Origin: DASUBV01 sp963725175
GTDB taxonomy: Bacteria; Actinomycetota; Actinomycetes; Streptosporangiales; Streptosporangiaceae
Assembly (NCBI GenBank): GCA_963725175.1
Contig: CAVRXH010000006.1
Span: 4,030,001-4,094,000, forward strand
Direction: 5' to 3'
DNA: 64,000 nt
Below, piece after piece: positions 53,609 through 62,014 of this stretch. Below the pieces are notes generated by a model, which searched no databases, was not told where the DNA came from, and saw only the letters and a program-made list of their open reading frames with translations. The position numbers were made by a program, and so were the translations under genes. Numbering within the stretch: the first letter of the stretch is position 1; each line of letters opens with the position of its first letter.

Positions 53609-54588
53609 TGCGACCACGAAGTCGGCTGCCGGTCCCACCGGTGCCCGCGAAGCTCGGCGAGCAGCGCCGATGGCAGCGAGGTGCCGTCGCTCACCGCCAG
53701 ATTGGCCCGGACATGCTCGATCCGGCGCATTCCAGGGATCACCGTGGTGACGGCCGGATGCTGGAGTATAAACCGAAGCGCCAGCTCAGGCATGGTCAGG
53801 CCGGCCGGAATAACCGATCTCAGCCGCTCCGCGCGGTCGACGCTGGCGAGGAGATTCTCCGGCACGAAATAGGAGTTACGCCAGTCTCCCTCCGGCCACG
53901 TGCTGTCCTGAGTCAGCGTGCCGGTCAGGGTGCCCTCGTCAAATGGGACCCTGGCGATGATGCCAACGCCCCTTTCAGCGCACGCCGCGAACAACTCATC
54001 TTCAGGTGCCTGGTCGAAGATGTTATAGATGACCTGCACCGAGTCGATTAGCCCTGTATCCAGCGCTCGCAGGCAGTTCCACGGTTCCCAGCGGTTGATG
54101 CTGAGGCCGATGCCCTTGACCAGCCCCTGGGCTTTCATCTCGCTCGCCGGCTCAAGCCATCGATCGTCGTCCGCCCACGCGTCTTCCCAGACGTGATATT
54201 GCAGCAGGTCAATGCGGTCAACGCCAAGGTTCTCCATGCTGACGTGCAGAGACTCCCACACATGATCCGGCGGGAAGACGTCCATGAGCAGGGACTCGCG
54301 CGTCGACGGCCAGTTACGGTCCTTAGGCGTTATCTTCGTCGCGATGTAGAGCTTTTGGTCAGGATTGCGGCGGAGCAGCCGACCTAACTGCTGCTCGCCG
54401 AGGCCTCGGCCGTAGATCCATGCGGTGTCGAAGAAGTTGCAGCCAAGTTTGACTGCTTCATCAAGCGCCTGATCGCCGACTATGTCGTCACCGCCGGTCC
54501 AGCCGCCTGGCCCGCCAGCAATGCCCCACATGCCGTAGCCCACCTCGCCGAGCTCCCAGCCCAGCTTACCGAACTGCCGATATCTCAT
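53605..54588 (-). CDS. Aldo-keto reductase
   Basis: A 327-residue NADPH-dependent TIM-barrel oxidoreductase of the YajO/AKR family. Family features are GKLGWELGEVGYGMW, FFDTAWIYG (Asp and Tyr of the catalytic tetrad), IATKI (the Lys), and the cofactor-binding VTTVIPGMRRIEHVRANL. The His position reads YHVWEDAW. Lying directly upstream of the A-T-R gene with a four-base overlap, it most simply reduces the aldehyde released by that enzyme, or a related carbonyl. The ArgG-like gene is 54 bases upstream on the same strand. Confidence 0.9.
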   Translation of the reverse strand: MRYRQFGKLGWELGEVGYGMWGIAGGPGGWTGGDDIVGDQALDEAVKLGCNFFDTAWIYGRGLGEQQLGRLLRRNPDQKLYIATKITPKDRNWPSTRESLLMDVFPPDHVWESLHVSMENLGVDRIDLLQYHVWEDAWADDDRWLEPASEMKAQGLVKGIGLSINRWEPWNCLRALDTGLIDSVQVIYNIFDQAPEDELFAACAERGVGIIARVPFDEGTLTGTLTQDSTWPEGDWRNSYFVPENLLASVDRAERLRSVIPAGLTMPELALRFILQHPAVTTVIPGMRRIEHVRANLAVSDGTSLPSALLAELRGHRWDRQPTSWSQ

Positions 54589-54642
54589 TTCGCTTGCCAG
54601 TCCTCTATCGCGATATGCGGCCTACATTTAAGGGCTGCGGAA

Positions 54643-55809
54643 TCAAGACGAGACGTGCCACGCATGGCCACCTCCGCTGAAACGTGTCTGGCGGGGTGGC
54701 AGCGCTTCATCCGCGTAGTCGGAGATGCCAAGGAACGAGATGCCGCCCTTATAGACCTCGACCGTCACCGTGGCGTTCGCCGTTTCCGCTAGCGCGTCCG
54801 CTGCCATGCATCCGGCTCTGACCGCTGCGTCATGATATCTGCCCTCGTAGACACCTCGGCCTATCAGGTTGGAAAGAAACGCAAGCAGGCTCCTTGCTTC
54901 GCGGTCCAGAGTGATCTCGTAGACCTTGTCGATGCAAAAGCCCAGCAAGTCGAGTCCCGGGGATTCGTATACACCCCGGCATTTGGTGCCATTAATTCGG
55001 TTCTCTATCACGGTGCGGATGCCAATGCCGTGTCGTCCAGCGATCGCGTTCGCTCGCTCTAGCAGTTCCCTGGGACCGAGTGCCGATCCGTCGATGGCGA
55101 CGGGGCGACCGTGATCGAACCGGATCGAGACGGTCTCTGGCTGCTCGGGCGCATGCCGCGGCGGCACCGTCATCAATAGCTGGGCGGTGCTATCCGGAGT
55201 GTCCAGGCCCTCTAGGGCTGTGGACTCATGGGAATACCCGGCCAGGCTGCCGTCGACTGAGTAGCCGGCGTCGCACCGGTCGGCGAGCGGCAGATCACGC
55301 TCCCGCACATACTGCTCCATCGTCTTGCGGTCGGGATACCTTCGCAGCAGCTCGGGCTCGGTCCACGGCGCCAATACCCTCAGATCGGGTGCGAGCCAGG
55401 CGGCGTATCGCTCGAACCGGCGCTGATCGTTGCCCCCGCCGACGCATCCGTGCGCGAGCACCGTGCCACCGTTCTCGCGCAAGTCCGCCGTCAGTCCGCG
55501 CACTAAGACTAGGCGCGACGAGCTCGTAGTGTTCCAGTACCCTCCTTCGTGCCTGGCCAGATAACGGACGAGCTCGAGCGCCATCTCGGCCATCTGTTCT
55601 GTGAGGTCAACGAGCGTGGCGCGAATCCCCGCGGTTTCAAGCGAGCGCACTAACAAGTCAAGGTAACCATCGCTTGCCTGGCCGATATCGGCGACCAGCG
55701 CCGTCGCCTGAATGCCCGAATCGGCGAGCGACGCGACTACGGCGAGACTGGAGAGGCCACCTGATACACATACGCCAATATTTTGGCCGACAACATCATC
55801 AAGACGCAT
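54643..55809 (-). CDS. Argininosuccinate-synthetase-like ligase
   Basis: A 388-residue homologue of ArgG, which couples citrulline and aspartate via an adenylate. Recognisable blocks are GGGNDQRRFE, APDLRVLAPWTEPELL, YSVDGSLAGYSHE and RGVYESPG. The nucleotide-binding PP-loop, normally SGGLDT/S, reads SGGLSS (residues 16-21): the acidic residue is replaced by serine. No argininosuccinate lyase gene is present. The protein probably ligates a different pair of substrates, for example to build a guanidine, amidine or an N-substituted aspartate. It is the first gene of an operon with the aldo-keto reductase, A-T-R and DapF-like genes, under a strong promoter. Confidence 0.85.
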   Translation of the reverse strand: MRLDDVVGQNIGVCVSGGLSSLAVVASLADSGIQATALVADIGQASDGYLDLLVRSLETAGIRATLVDLTEQMAEMALELVRYLARHEGGYWNTTSSSRLVLVRGLTADLRENGGTVLAHGCVGGGNDQRRFERYAAWLAPDLRVLAPWTEPELLRRYPDRKTMEQYVRERDLPLADRCDAGYSVDGSLAGYSHESTALEGLDTPDSTAQLLMTVPPRHAPEQPETVSIRFDHGRPVAIDGSALGPRELLERANAIAGRHGIGIRTVIENRINGTKCRGVYESPGLDLLGFCIDKVYEITLDREARSLLAFLSNLIGRGVYEGRYHDAAVRAGCMAADALAETANATVTVEVYKGGISFLGISDYADEALPPRQTRFSGGGHAWHVSS

Positions 55810-55840
55810 TATTCATACCTTCAACAGAAAATTACTCTTA

Positions 55841-55868
55841 ATAGTAAGAGATCCCGGCTGGATGTCAA
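55841..55868 (-). promoter_or_regulatory. Near-consensus promoter of the ArgG-like/AKR/NRPS operon
   Basis: Reading the minus strand, TTGACA (55868-55863), a 16-bp spacer and TACTAT (55846-55841) lie about 30 bp before the ATG at 55809. A short inverted repeat CTCTTA-ATAG-TAAGAG (55835-55850) covers the -10 region and could be an operator. The surrounding A/T-rich sequence stands out from the G/C-rich background. Confidence 0.65.
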
Positions 55869-55996
55869 CACCAGCTTCGCGACCCCGTAGAATCGGGCAA
55901 AACAGGATTTGCGCGACTACTCGGACTTTCCATCGCTTACTGGTCGTACTCCGGACAAGGCGTCGCGAAGTCATCTTGGCAGGTTAGACTGCTCTT

Positions 55997-56737
55997 ATGC
56001 CGGTGTTCGCATTATGGAGCGCGCCGCGAGCGCGATCGACGGCCTTCTTCCGCTCGATGCTGGAGCGCGGCGATCTGATCGCTTTGCATGAGCCATTCGA
56101 CAACCTGACGTGCTTCGGCGAGACGGACGTCGAAGGCCGGACGGTTGATTCCGCTGGGTCGCTCCTCGCCTGGCTGCGTGACGAGACGGCCGATGTCACC
56201 GTCTTTCTGAAGGACACGACCGACTACCGCCACCCGGAGGTCCTCGCTGACCGGCGGTTTCTCGCCGAGGGCCGGCACGCCTTCCTTATTCGCCGCCCCG
56301 AGGAGATCGCGGCGTCCTATTACGCGCTGGACCCCGGCATGAGCATCAGCGCGATCGGGCTCGAGACGCTGCATGAACTGCACGCCGCGGTCCGCGACGC
56401 CGGAGGGAGCCCTCCGGTCGTGATCGACTCCGACGATCTCGTAGCGTCCCCTGGAGCGACGATGGCGGCATACTGCGCGGCCGTTGGGCTGCCGTTCATC
56501 CCGCGGGCGATCACATGGGAGCCCGGCGGGCGGCCTGAGTGGAGGCGGTTCGCACGCTGGCACGAGGACGTCAGCACCAGTTCGCGCTTCGAGCGGCGCG
56601 AGCGCGGATACGCCCATACGGTCGAGAACTCGGACGAGCTGGCCCGGTTCGCCGCTCACCACCGGCCCTTCTATGAGCAGCTCCACGCGGAGCGGCTCCA
56701 TGTCGCGGTGCCTGGTGCATCGACGGATGAGGCATAA
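55997..56737 (+). CDS. Sulfotransferase-like P-loop protein
   Basis: A 246-residue protein with the sulfotransferase fold. The 5'-phosphosulfate loop is in WSAPRARSTAFFR, the conserved FLKDTTDYRHP and FLIRRPEEIAASYYAL (the 3'-phosphate-binding R/S region) follow. The family includes small-molecule sulfotransferases and uncharacterised proteins annotated as sulfotransferase-like. It is divergent from the ArgG-like gene. Whether it belongs to the biosynthetic region or to the flanking chromosome is unclear. If active it would sulfate a hydroxyl or amine using PAPS. Confidence 0.78.
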   Translation: MPVFALWSAPRARSTAFFRSMLERGDLIALHEPFDNLTCFGETDVEGRTVDSAGSLLAWLRDETADVTVFLKDTTDYRHPEVLADRRFLAEGRHAFLIRRPEEIAASYYALDPGMSISAIGLETLHELHAAVRDAGGSPPVVIDSDDLVASPGATMAAYCAAVGLPFIPRAITWEPGGRPEWRRFARWHEDVSTSSRFERRERGYAHTVENSDELARFAAHHRPFYEQLHAERLHVAVPGASTDEA

Positions 56738-56816
56738 GGGCATTCAGGCTGCGCGGCAAGTTCTCGCCGGATGGCGGGGCGAACTGATCGGACTTGACGT
56801 ATACCGATAACGGAAT

Positions 56817-57170
56817 ATGTTGGGGGCCGTGGCCCGATCATCGACGACGTCGGACGTCTTCAACGCGGTGGCCGAGGCGCACCGCCGGGACATCCTGGAC
56901 GCGCTGATCACTGGCGAGAAGGCGGTCGGGACGATCGTGAACGATCTTTCGATGTCCCAGCCCCAGGTCTCCAAGCACCTGCGAGTGCTCAGCGAGGTGG
57001 GACTCGTCAGTTGCCGGGCGGAGGGACGTCATCGGCTGTACCGCCTGGAGCCAGCATGCCTCCGGCCGTTGCAGGAGTGGCTGGGCAAGTACGAGCAGGC
57101 GAGGAACGCCCAGCTAGACCGGGTGGATGACTACCTCAAAGAGCTGCAACAACGAGGAGGGTCGCAGTGA
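56817..57170 (+). CDS. ArsR-family transcriptional regulator
   Basis: A winged-helix repressor of about 117 residues. The helix-turn-helix spans VFNAVAEAHRRDILDALITG to MSQPQVSKHLRVLSEVGLVSCRAEGRHRLYRLEP. It lacks the cysteine metal-binding motif of ArsR/SmtB sensors, like the subgroup that is always paired with an SRPBCC (AHSA1) protein. The start may be the ATG at 56817 or a GTG at 56829 (after GGGGG). Its stop overlaps the downstream SRPBCC gene (GTGA). Confidence 0.9.
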   Translation: MLGAVARSSTTSDVFNAVAEAHRRDILDALITGEKAVGTIVNDLSMSQPQVSKHLRVLSEVGLVSCRAEGRHRLYRLEPACLRPLQEWLGKYEQARNAQLDRVDDYLKELQQRGGSQ

Positions 57171-57667
57171 CACCTAATCGGCATGGATCGGCGGTTATCG
57201 AGTACCCGAATGATCTTGAGATTGTCATTACCCGTGAGTTCGACGCTCCGATCGCGCTCGTCTTCGACGTGCTGACGAAGCCAGAGCATGTGCGCAAGTG
57301 GTTCGCCCCGTTTGCCTGTGAGGTGACGGAGTGCTCCATCGACCTGCGCGTCGGAGGGGACTACCACATCGTCTTCGTGGCAGAAGACGGGACCGAATGC
57401 TCGTTCCGAGGAACCTATCTGGAGGTCGAGCCGCCGACCCGGACCGCGGAGACGTGGCTGTTCGAAGGATGGCCGGATGCGGACGCCGTCGAGTCCGTGG
57501 ACCTGCGTGAGGCCGACGGTGTGACCAAGCTGACGAACAGGCTGGCGTTCCGTGACCAGGCCGGCCGCGACCACATGGACAAGCACGACGGCATCGAGGA
57601 CAGCTTCGACAAGCTGGAAGATCTCCTGAGGTCACTGCTCGACCCAGCGGACACGGTCTCTGGGTAA
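57167..57667 (+). CDS. SRPBCC/AHSA1-domain protein
   Basis: A 166-residue START-like protein (Activator of Hsp90 ATPase homologue 1-like). Features are ITREFDAPIALVFDVLTKPEHVRKWFAP, LRVGGDYHIVF, GTYLEVEPPTRTAETW and the C-terminal SFDKLEDLLRSL helix. These form a hydrophobic ligand cavity; the true ligand is unknown. It is coupled to the ArsR gene, a widespread pair in actinomycetes. It converges on the kinase gene at 57683. Confidence 0.9.
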   Translation: MTPNRHGSAVIEYPNDLEIVITREFDAPIALVFDVLTKPEHVRKWFAPFACEVTECSIDLRVGGDYHIVFVAEDGTECSFRGTYLEVEPPTRTAETWLFEGWPDADAVESVDLREADGVTKLTNRLAFRDQAGRDHMDKHDGIEDSFDKLEDLLRSLLDPADTVSG

Positions 57668-57682
57668 CGGAGGGTCGAGCGT

Positions 57683-58810
57683 TCAGGTGGTGGCGGGCAG
57701 CGCGGCGCTGAGGCGCCAGCCGCCGGGCTGCACTGGGCCGCTGTCGATGGTCCCGCCGACGGCGGCGACGCGCTCGGCGAGGCCGGTCAGCCCGTGGCCC
57801 GAGCCGAGCTGGCTCATGGTTGCGGTGTCAGCCGGCGGGGGATGGTTGAAGATCTCCAGGCGGACGCCGTCGGCGCAGTTGACGGTGACGTGGACGGCCG
57901 CGCCGGGGGCGTGCCGGATCGCGTTGGTCAGTCCTTCCTGGAGGATGCGGTAGGCGGCCCGGGCGGCGTGCCCGGGTATCGAGCTGACGTCGCCGACGAT
58001 GTCGTAGTCGAGCAGGACGCCGGTGCGCGCCGTGCGGGCCAGGAGATCCTCGATGCGCTGACGGGTCAGCGGGTGCTCCAGCGCCGGGTTCAGCAGGCGG
58101 GTCAGGCCGGTGATGTCCCCGGCGGCCTCGCTGGCCAGTTCGGCGATGTTGCCGAACAGCTCCTCGGCACCCGGGTCACCGGGCGTCAGCCGCTGTCCGG
58201 CACTGGCCTGGATGACCATGATGCTGACGCTGTGCGCGATGACATCGTGCAGTTCCCTGGCGATGCGGTCGCGCTCGTAGCGGACGGTTTCCTCGGTGAA
58301 GCGGTCGCGCTCTGATTCCAGCTCGAAGGCCCGGAGCCGCAGGCTGGCGGCCAGCAGGCGGTCGGAGCGCACGGCGCGTCCGGCTAGCCACAAGCCGATG
58401 GTGAGCATGGCGGGGAACGGGTTGGGCTCGCCCCATTGCAGGCTGACGGTCAGCACGGCGAGGCCGGCGAGCGATCCGGGCAGCCGGACGGCAGCACCGA
58501 GGGCGTAGCACAGCGCGGGGACGGCGACGGCGGTCCCGATCGTCTCGGCGATGGTGCCAGGGCCGGAGCCGTGCACGTTGAAGCTCCCGGCCTGCACGGA
58601 TATCACATACGCGGCGGACGTGACCAGCGCGGCGGCCACGGGCCGGGTACGCCGGACGAGCATGGCCGAGGTGGCGATGCCGAGGACGGCGAAGACCAGC
58701 CAGGTCCGCGGCTGCCCGGCCACCCCGGTCCACCCGATCACCGCCAGCCCGGGGACGGCGACTGCCGCCGCGAGGGCGATGTCGACGCGGCGCGGCGTCA
58801 GCCTAGGCAT
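57683..58810 (-). CDS. NarL-type sensor histidine kinase
   Basis: A 375-residue histidine kinase. The N-terminal part has about five hydrophobic helices, followed by a HisKA_3 domain with the phospho-accepting His in ARELHDVIAHSVSIMVIQA and an HATPase domain with ILQEGLTNAIRHAPG and GHGLTGLAERVAAVGG. The ATG at 58810 overlaps the stop of the upstream pseudo-kinase gene by eight bases, so the two are translated together. The cognate regulator is most likely the one at 60621-61298, encoded on the opposite strand in the same locus. Confidence 0.92.
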   Translation of the reverse strand: MPRLTPRRVDIALAAAVAVPGLAVIGWTGVAGQPRTWLVFAVLGIATSAMLVRRTRPVAAALVTSAAYVISVQAGSFNVHGSGPGTIAETIGTAVAVPALCYALGAAVRLPGSLAGLAVLTVSLQWGEPNPFPAMLTIGLWLAGRAVRSDRLLAASLRLRAFELESERDRFTEETVRYERDRIARELHDVIAHSVSIMVIQASAGQRLTPGDPGAEELFGNIAELASEAAGDITGLTRLLNPALEHPLTRQRIEDLLARTARTGVLLDYDIVGDVSSIPGHAARAAYRILQEGLTNAIRHAPGAAVHVTVNCADGVRLEIFNHPPPADTATMSQLGSGHGLTGLAERVAAVGGTIDSGPVQPGGWRLSAALPATT

Positions 58811-59927
58811 GGCTGGTGACCAGCGGCAGCCGGACCAGGGCCGCGCGCAGTCCGGCGGAGTCGTCAATGTCGATGGTCCCGCCGAAGAGCGCCAGCCGGG
58901 CCTGCACCGCCGACCTGAGCTGCCACAGCTCGCGGCCAGCGGCCGGCGGGCCGGAGATACGCAGCTCCAGGCATGCGGGGGTGAAGCGCACCCGCACGTC
59001 GACCTGGGCGGCGGGGTCGTCGCGCAGCACGGTCAGCACCTGCTCGACGATGCGGTACCCGGTCAGCTCGATGCTCGCGGGCAGCGGCCGGACCGGGCCT
59101 TCGAGGGACAGCCGGGTGCCCGCTGCAGTCGCGCGGGCGAGCAGGCCGGCCAGCTCGGTCAGGCCGGGCTCGGGCTCCCTGGGCGCGTCGCGGAGGGTGC
59201 CGACCACATGCCGCATCGAGTCGAGAATCGCCCGCCCGGCCAGCTCGATCGCGGCGAAGCTCGCCTCAGAGTGGCGAGCACCGTCCGGGGCGGGCCGGGC
59301 CAGGCGGCCGATCTCGTCGATCCGCGCGCGCAGCACGCCGCTGATGTCCGCGCTGATCCTGGCCCGCTCCGCGGCGATCGCCAGCGCCGCGGTCTGTTCC
59401 CGCTGCTCGTGCAACAGGCGGGTCCGGCGGCGCAGTTCGGCGACCAGTTCGGCCCGGCGGCGGACCAGGAGGCCGGCCCCGGCGAACACGCCGCCGACCG
59501 CCGCCATCACGACGATCGCCGGCGCGCCCAGCCGAGGGTCATACAGGCACTGGACGATGACGGAGGCCAGCACTCCGGCGAGGACCAGCGCGCGGGCACG
59601 GCCGACCTGGGCGCGGCCCGCCAGGTATGCCACGTAGAACACGGCGGGCAGCGCCGCTCCGCAGCGGACCAGGTGCCCGAAGGACAGCTCGTTCGCGGTA
59701 GCGGCCACGGCCAGGACCCAGGCCGCCCCGAGCGGCGCCCGGCGCGCGAACGCCGCCGGCAGGGTCATGGCCGTGGCCGCGGCGCATGCGGCCACGTCAC
59801 CGGCCTGCTCGCGCACCAGGAAGACGGCGTAAGCGCTGAGTACGAGGCCGAACGCGGCCGCGGCGATGTCGGCCCTGGCGGCGGCCCTGCGGTGCCCCGG
59901 CAACCGCGGTGCGCTGCTCAGCGTCAT
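58803..59927 (-). CDS. Degenerate histidine kinase (pseudo-kinase)
   Basis: A 374-residue membrane protein with about five N-terminal helices and a kinase-like C-terminal half. At the position of the H-box the sequence reads ERARISADISGVLRARI, so the phospho-accepting His of the usual ARELHD motif is absent. The N-box (EQVLTVLRDDP) and the G-boxes are also poorly kept. It is therefore unlikely to autophosphorylate. Placed directly before an intact kinase of the same type, it may heterodimerise with it as a sensory or inhibitory subunit. It is preceded by the small membrane protein gene at 59969. Confidence 0.8.
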   Translation of the reverse strand: MTLSSAPRLPGHRRAAARADIAAAAFGLVLSAYAVFLVREQAGDVAACAAATAMTLPAAFARRAPLGAAWVLAVAATANELSFGHLVRCGAALPAVFYVAYLAGRAQVGRARALVLAGVLASVIVQCLYDPRLGAPAIVVMAAVGGVFAGAGLLVRRRAELVAELRRRTRLLHEQREQTAALAIAAERARISADISGVLRARIDEIGRLARPAPDGARHSEASFAAIELAGRAILDSMRHVVGTLRDAPREPEPGLTELAGLLARATAAGTRLSLEGPVRPLPASIELTGYRIVEQVLTVLRDDPAAQVDVRVRFTPACLELRISGPPAAGRELWQLRSAVQARLALFGGTIDIDDSAGLRAALVRLPLVTSHA

Positions 59928-59968
59928 GACCAGACCTCATCTGCCGGTGCCAATGTGGTGATTCTGCG

Positions 59969-60496
59969 CTAGCTCGCGAGCTCGCGCACGTCGGTAGCGC
60001 TCTGGGCGGCCCGGTTCCGCAGCCAGAGCGCTCCGAACACGGCGAGGGCGACCAGGGCGACGACGATCCCGACCACACCGGTGACCGGCAGGTTGCCGTT
60101 GCCGCTGCCTGGATGGCTGGGCCGGTCGGTCGCGAACATGAGCGCCAGCGTGCCGGCGAACCCGGCGACGGTGGCGGCCGCCAGCATCGCCCGGGCTGAC
60201 CCGGGCCTCGGGGCGGCCAGGCTGGTGCCGCGGCGGCCCGCGCGCCTGGCCCGGATGGCGTAGATGCCCATGGCGACGCCGCAGATCAGCGCGAGGATGA
60301 CGAGCTGAACGATCCAGTACGCGGGCGAGTCGGTGGTGGTGGCTGGCGGGTTGTGCCCCCGGCCGGTGCCGAGATACCAGGACTGGGCGGCGGTCACGGC
60401 TAGCATCGGCGGGATGACGCCGATGAATACGGCGCGCCGGCTGGCTGCCGCGAAGCCGGCCACGATCGCGATGAGCAGCCCGATGATGGGTGTCAT
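59969..60496 (-). CDS. Small multi-pass membrane protein of unknown function
   Basis: A 175-residue protein with about four hydrophobic segments: MTPIIGLLIAIVAGFAA, VFIGVIPPMLAVTAA, IVQLVILALICGVAMGIYAI and GVVGIVVALVALAVFGAL, with positively charged loops. The ATG at 60496 follows an excellent GGAGGAG site, which outweighs a longer upstream frame. It is the first gene of a minus-strand operon with the pseudo-kinase and kinase, 41 bases before the former. It may be part of the sensing complex. I do not recognise the family. Confidence 0.72.
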   Translation of the reverse strand: MTPIIGLLIAIVAGFAAASRRAVFIGVIPPMLAVTAAQSWYLGTGRGHNPPATTTDSPAYWIVQLVILALICGVAMGIYAIRARRAGRRGTSLAAPRPGSARAMLAAATVAGFAGTLALMFATDRPSHPGSGNGNLPVTGVVGIVVALVALAVFGALWLRNRAAQSATDVRELAS

Positions 60497-60620
60497 TTCT
60501 CCTCCTCGAACCAGGGATGACCTGTCATGAGGTCCACAATGGCGAGGCCGCGCCGCGGCGGCGTCCACCCGCGGCAGCATGTCCGGCGACGGCATCCGCC
60601 CCCGGTACTACGCTCAGCGC

Positions 60621-61298
60621 ATGTCCCCCGAGCCGGCCGAACGGGTCCGTGTGCTGATCGCCGACGATCAGCGGCTGGTGCGGACCGGATTCCGGGTGAT
60701 CCTCGCCAGCGAGCCTGGCATCGAGGTGGTGGGGGAGGCAGCCAACGGGATCGAGGCGGTGGAACTCGCGCGCTCCCGGCAGCCCGACGTGGTACTGATG
60801 GATATCCGGATGCCGCACCTCGACGGGTTCGAGGCGACGCGCAAGGTCCTCGCGGGCTCCGGCAGCAAGGTGCTGATCCTGACCACGTTCGACTCTGACG
60901 AGTATGTCTACGAGGCACTCCGCGCCGGGGCCAGCGGCTTCCTGCTCAAGGACGCGCCCGCCGACCAGCTCATCACCGCGGTGCGGTGCCTGGCCGCCGG
61001 CGACGCCCTCATCGACCCGAGCGTCACGCGGCGGCTGATCGCCCGCTTCACCCGTTCGATCCGGCCCGCCGCGCCAGCGCCGGAGATCGCCGCCCGGCTG
61101 ACTGCCAGGGAAGTTGATGTGCTCCGGCTCATCGCGCGCGGCCTGTCGAACACCGAGATCGCCGCCGAGCTGGTCATCGAGGAGAGCACCGTCAAGACCC
61201 ACGTCGGCCGGGTGCTGACCAAGCTCGGCCTGCGCGACCGGGTCCAGGCCGTCATCCTCGCTTACGAGACCGGGCTCGTCACCGCCGACCAGCGATAA
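60621..61298 (+). CDS. NarL/LuxR-family response regulator
   Basis: A 225-residue response regulator. The receiver has the acidic pair of IADDQRL, the phospho-acceptor Asp of VVLMDIRMP, and the Lys of FLLKDAP. The LuxR helix-turn-helix contains LTAREVDVLRLIARGLSNTEIA and VKTHVGRVLTKLGLRDR. The start is placed at the ATG at 60621. It is divergent from the membrane protein/kinase operon and is the likely partner of that kinase. It closely resembles the regulator at 7134-7808. Confidence 0.93.
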   Translation: MSPEPAERVRVLIADDQRLVRTGFRVILASEPGIEVVGEAANGIEAVELARSRQPDVVLMDIRMPHLDGFEATRKVLAGSGSKVLILTTFDSDEYVYEALRAGASGFLLKDAPADQLITAVRCLAAGDALIDPSVTRRLIARFTRSIRPAAPAPEIAARLTAREVDVLRLIARGLSNTEIAAELVIEESTVKTHVGRVLTKLGLRDRVQAVILAYETGLVTADQR

Positions 61299-61350
61299 GG
61301 AGACGGCTGGCGCCGTGACGGCTGGCGCAGTGCCAGCTCGCCGATGCTGC

Positions 61351-61908
61351 CTAGTGGAGCCCGGCGATGATGGTTTTGGCCAGTGCTAGCGACTTGGGGA
61401 AGGCATTGCCCTGGCCTGCGGGGTCGCCGCCGTGGACGTCGATGATGTAGCTGCCATCCTGCACGCCGATCTCGGTGCCGCCGCCCGCGGCGTGGCTGCC
61501 GATTCCGCTCAGCGTGATGGGGGCCTCGCCCGCGTCCTCCTGGATAGTGGACAGTTCTTCCTTCCACGCGGCGGCGCCGCCCTGGTGGCCGCTGATGATG
61601 ATGAACAGGGGAATCGGCGCGCTGGTGGTCGTGTAGCTGCACATGCTTCCGCCCATGCTCTCGTGGGCGGCGGTGTACGTGGCGCCCACGATGGCGGACG
61701 CCTGGGCCGCGGTGAGCAGCGAGCAGGCATGCACAGCGGCGGTGCTGCCGCTAGACCCGCTGGCCTGTGTTCCGGTGCCTCCGGCGGCACCGCCAGCGGA
61801 CGTCGCGGCCGTGCTGCCCGAACCGCCGCCGCACGCGGCCACGCCAAGGACGGCCAGGCTCGCGGCAGCGATGCCGCAGGCCAGCCGGCCGGGAAGTTCT
61901 CTGATCAT
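61351..61908 (-). CDS. Secreted lipoprotein, DUF3558-like
   Basis: A 185-residue exported lipoprotein. The signal peptide ends in a lipobox VAAC with Cys26 as the lipidated residue, followed by a long Gly/Ser/Thr/Ala-rich linker (to about residue 57). The folded part starts at HACSLLTAAQASAIVG, holds a second Cys in GGSMCSYTTT that could form a disulfide, and ends with an IIDVHGG strand. This pattern matches DUF3558-like actinobacterial lipoproteins. The function is unknown. It converges on the response regulator gene. Confidence 0.8.
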   Translation of the reverse strand: MIRELPGRLACGIAAASLAVLGVAACGGGSGSTAATSAGGAAGGTGTQASGSSGSTAAVHACSLLTAAQASAIVGATYTAAHESMGGSMCSYTTTSAPIPLFIIISGHQGGAAAWKEELSTIQEDAGEAPITLSGIGSHAAGGGTEIGVQDGSYIIDVHGGDPAGQGNAFPKSLALAKTIIAGLH

Positions 61909-62014
61909 CGTCTGCTCGCTCCTTCGGCTGAGCTCAAGGTTCCCCTCACCTCAGCCGACGGACGTAACAGCGATGTAATGCCTGGTGATCACCCGCCACT
62001 GGCGGCTAGCGGGA

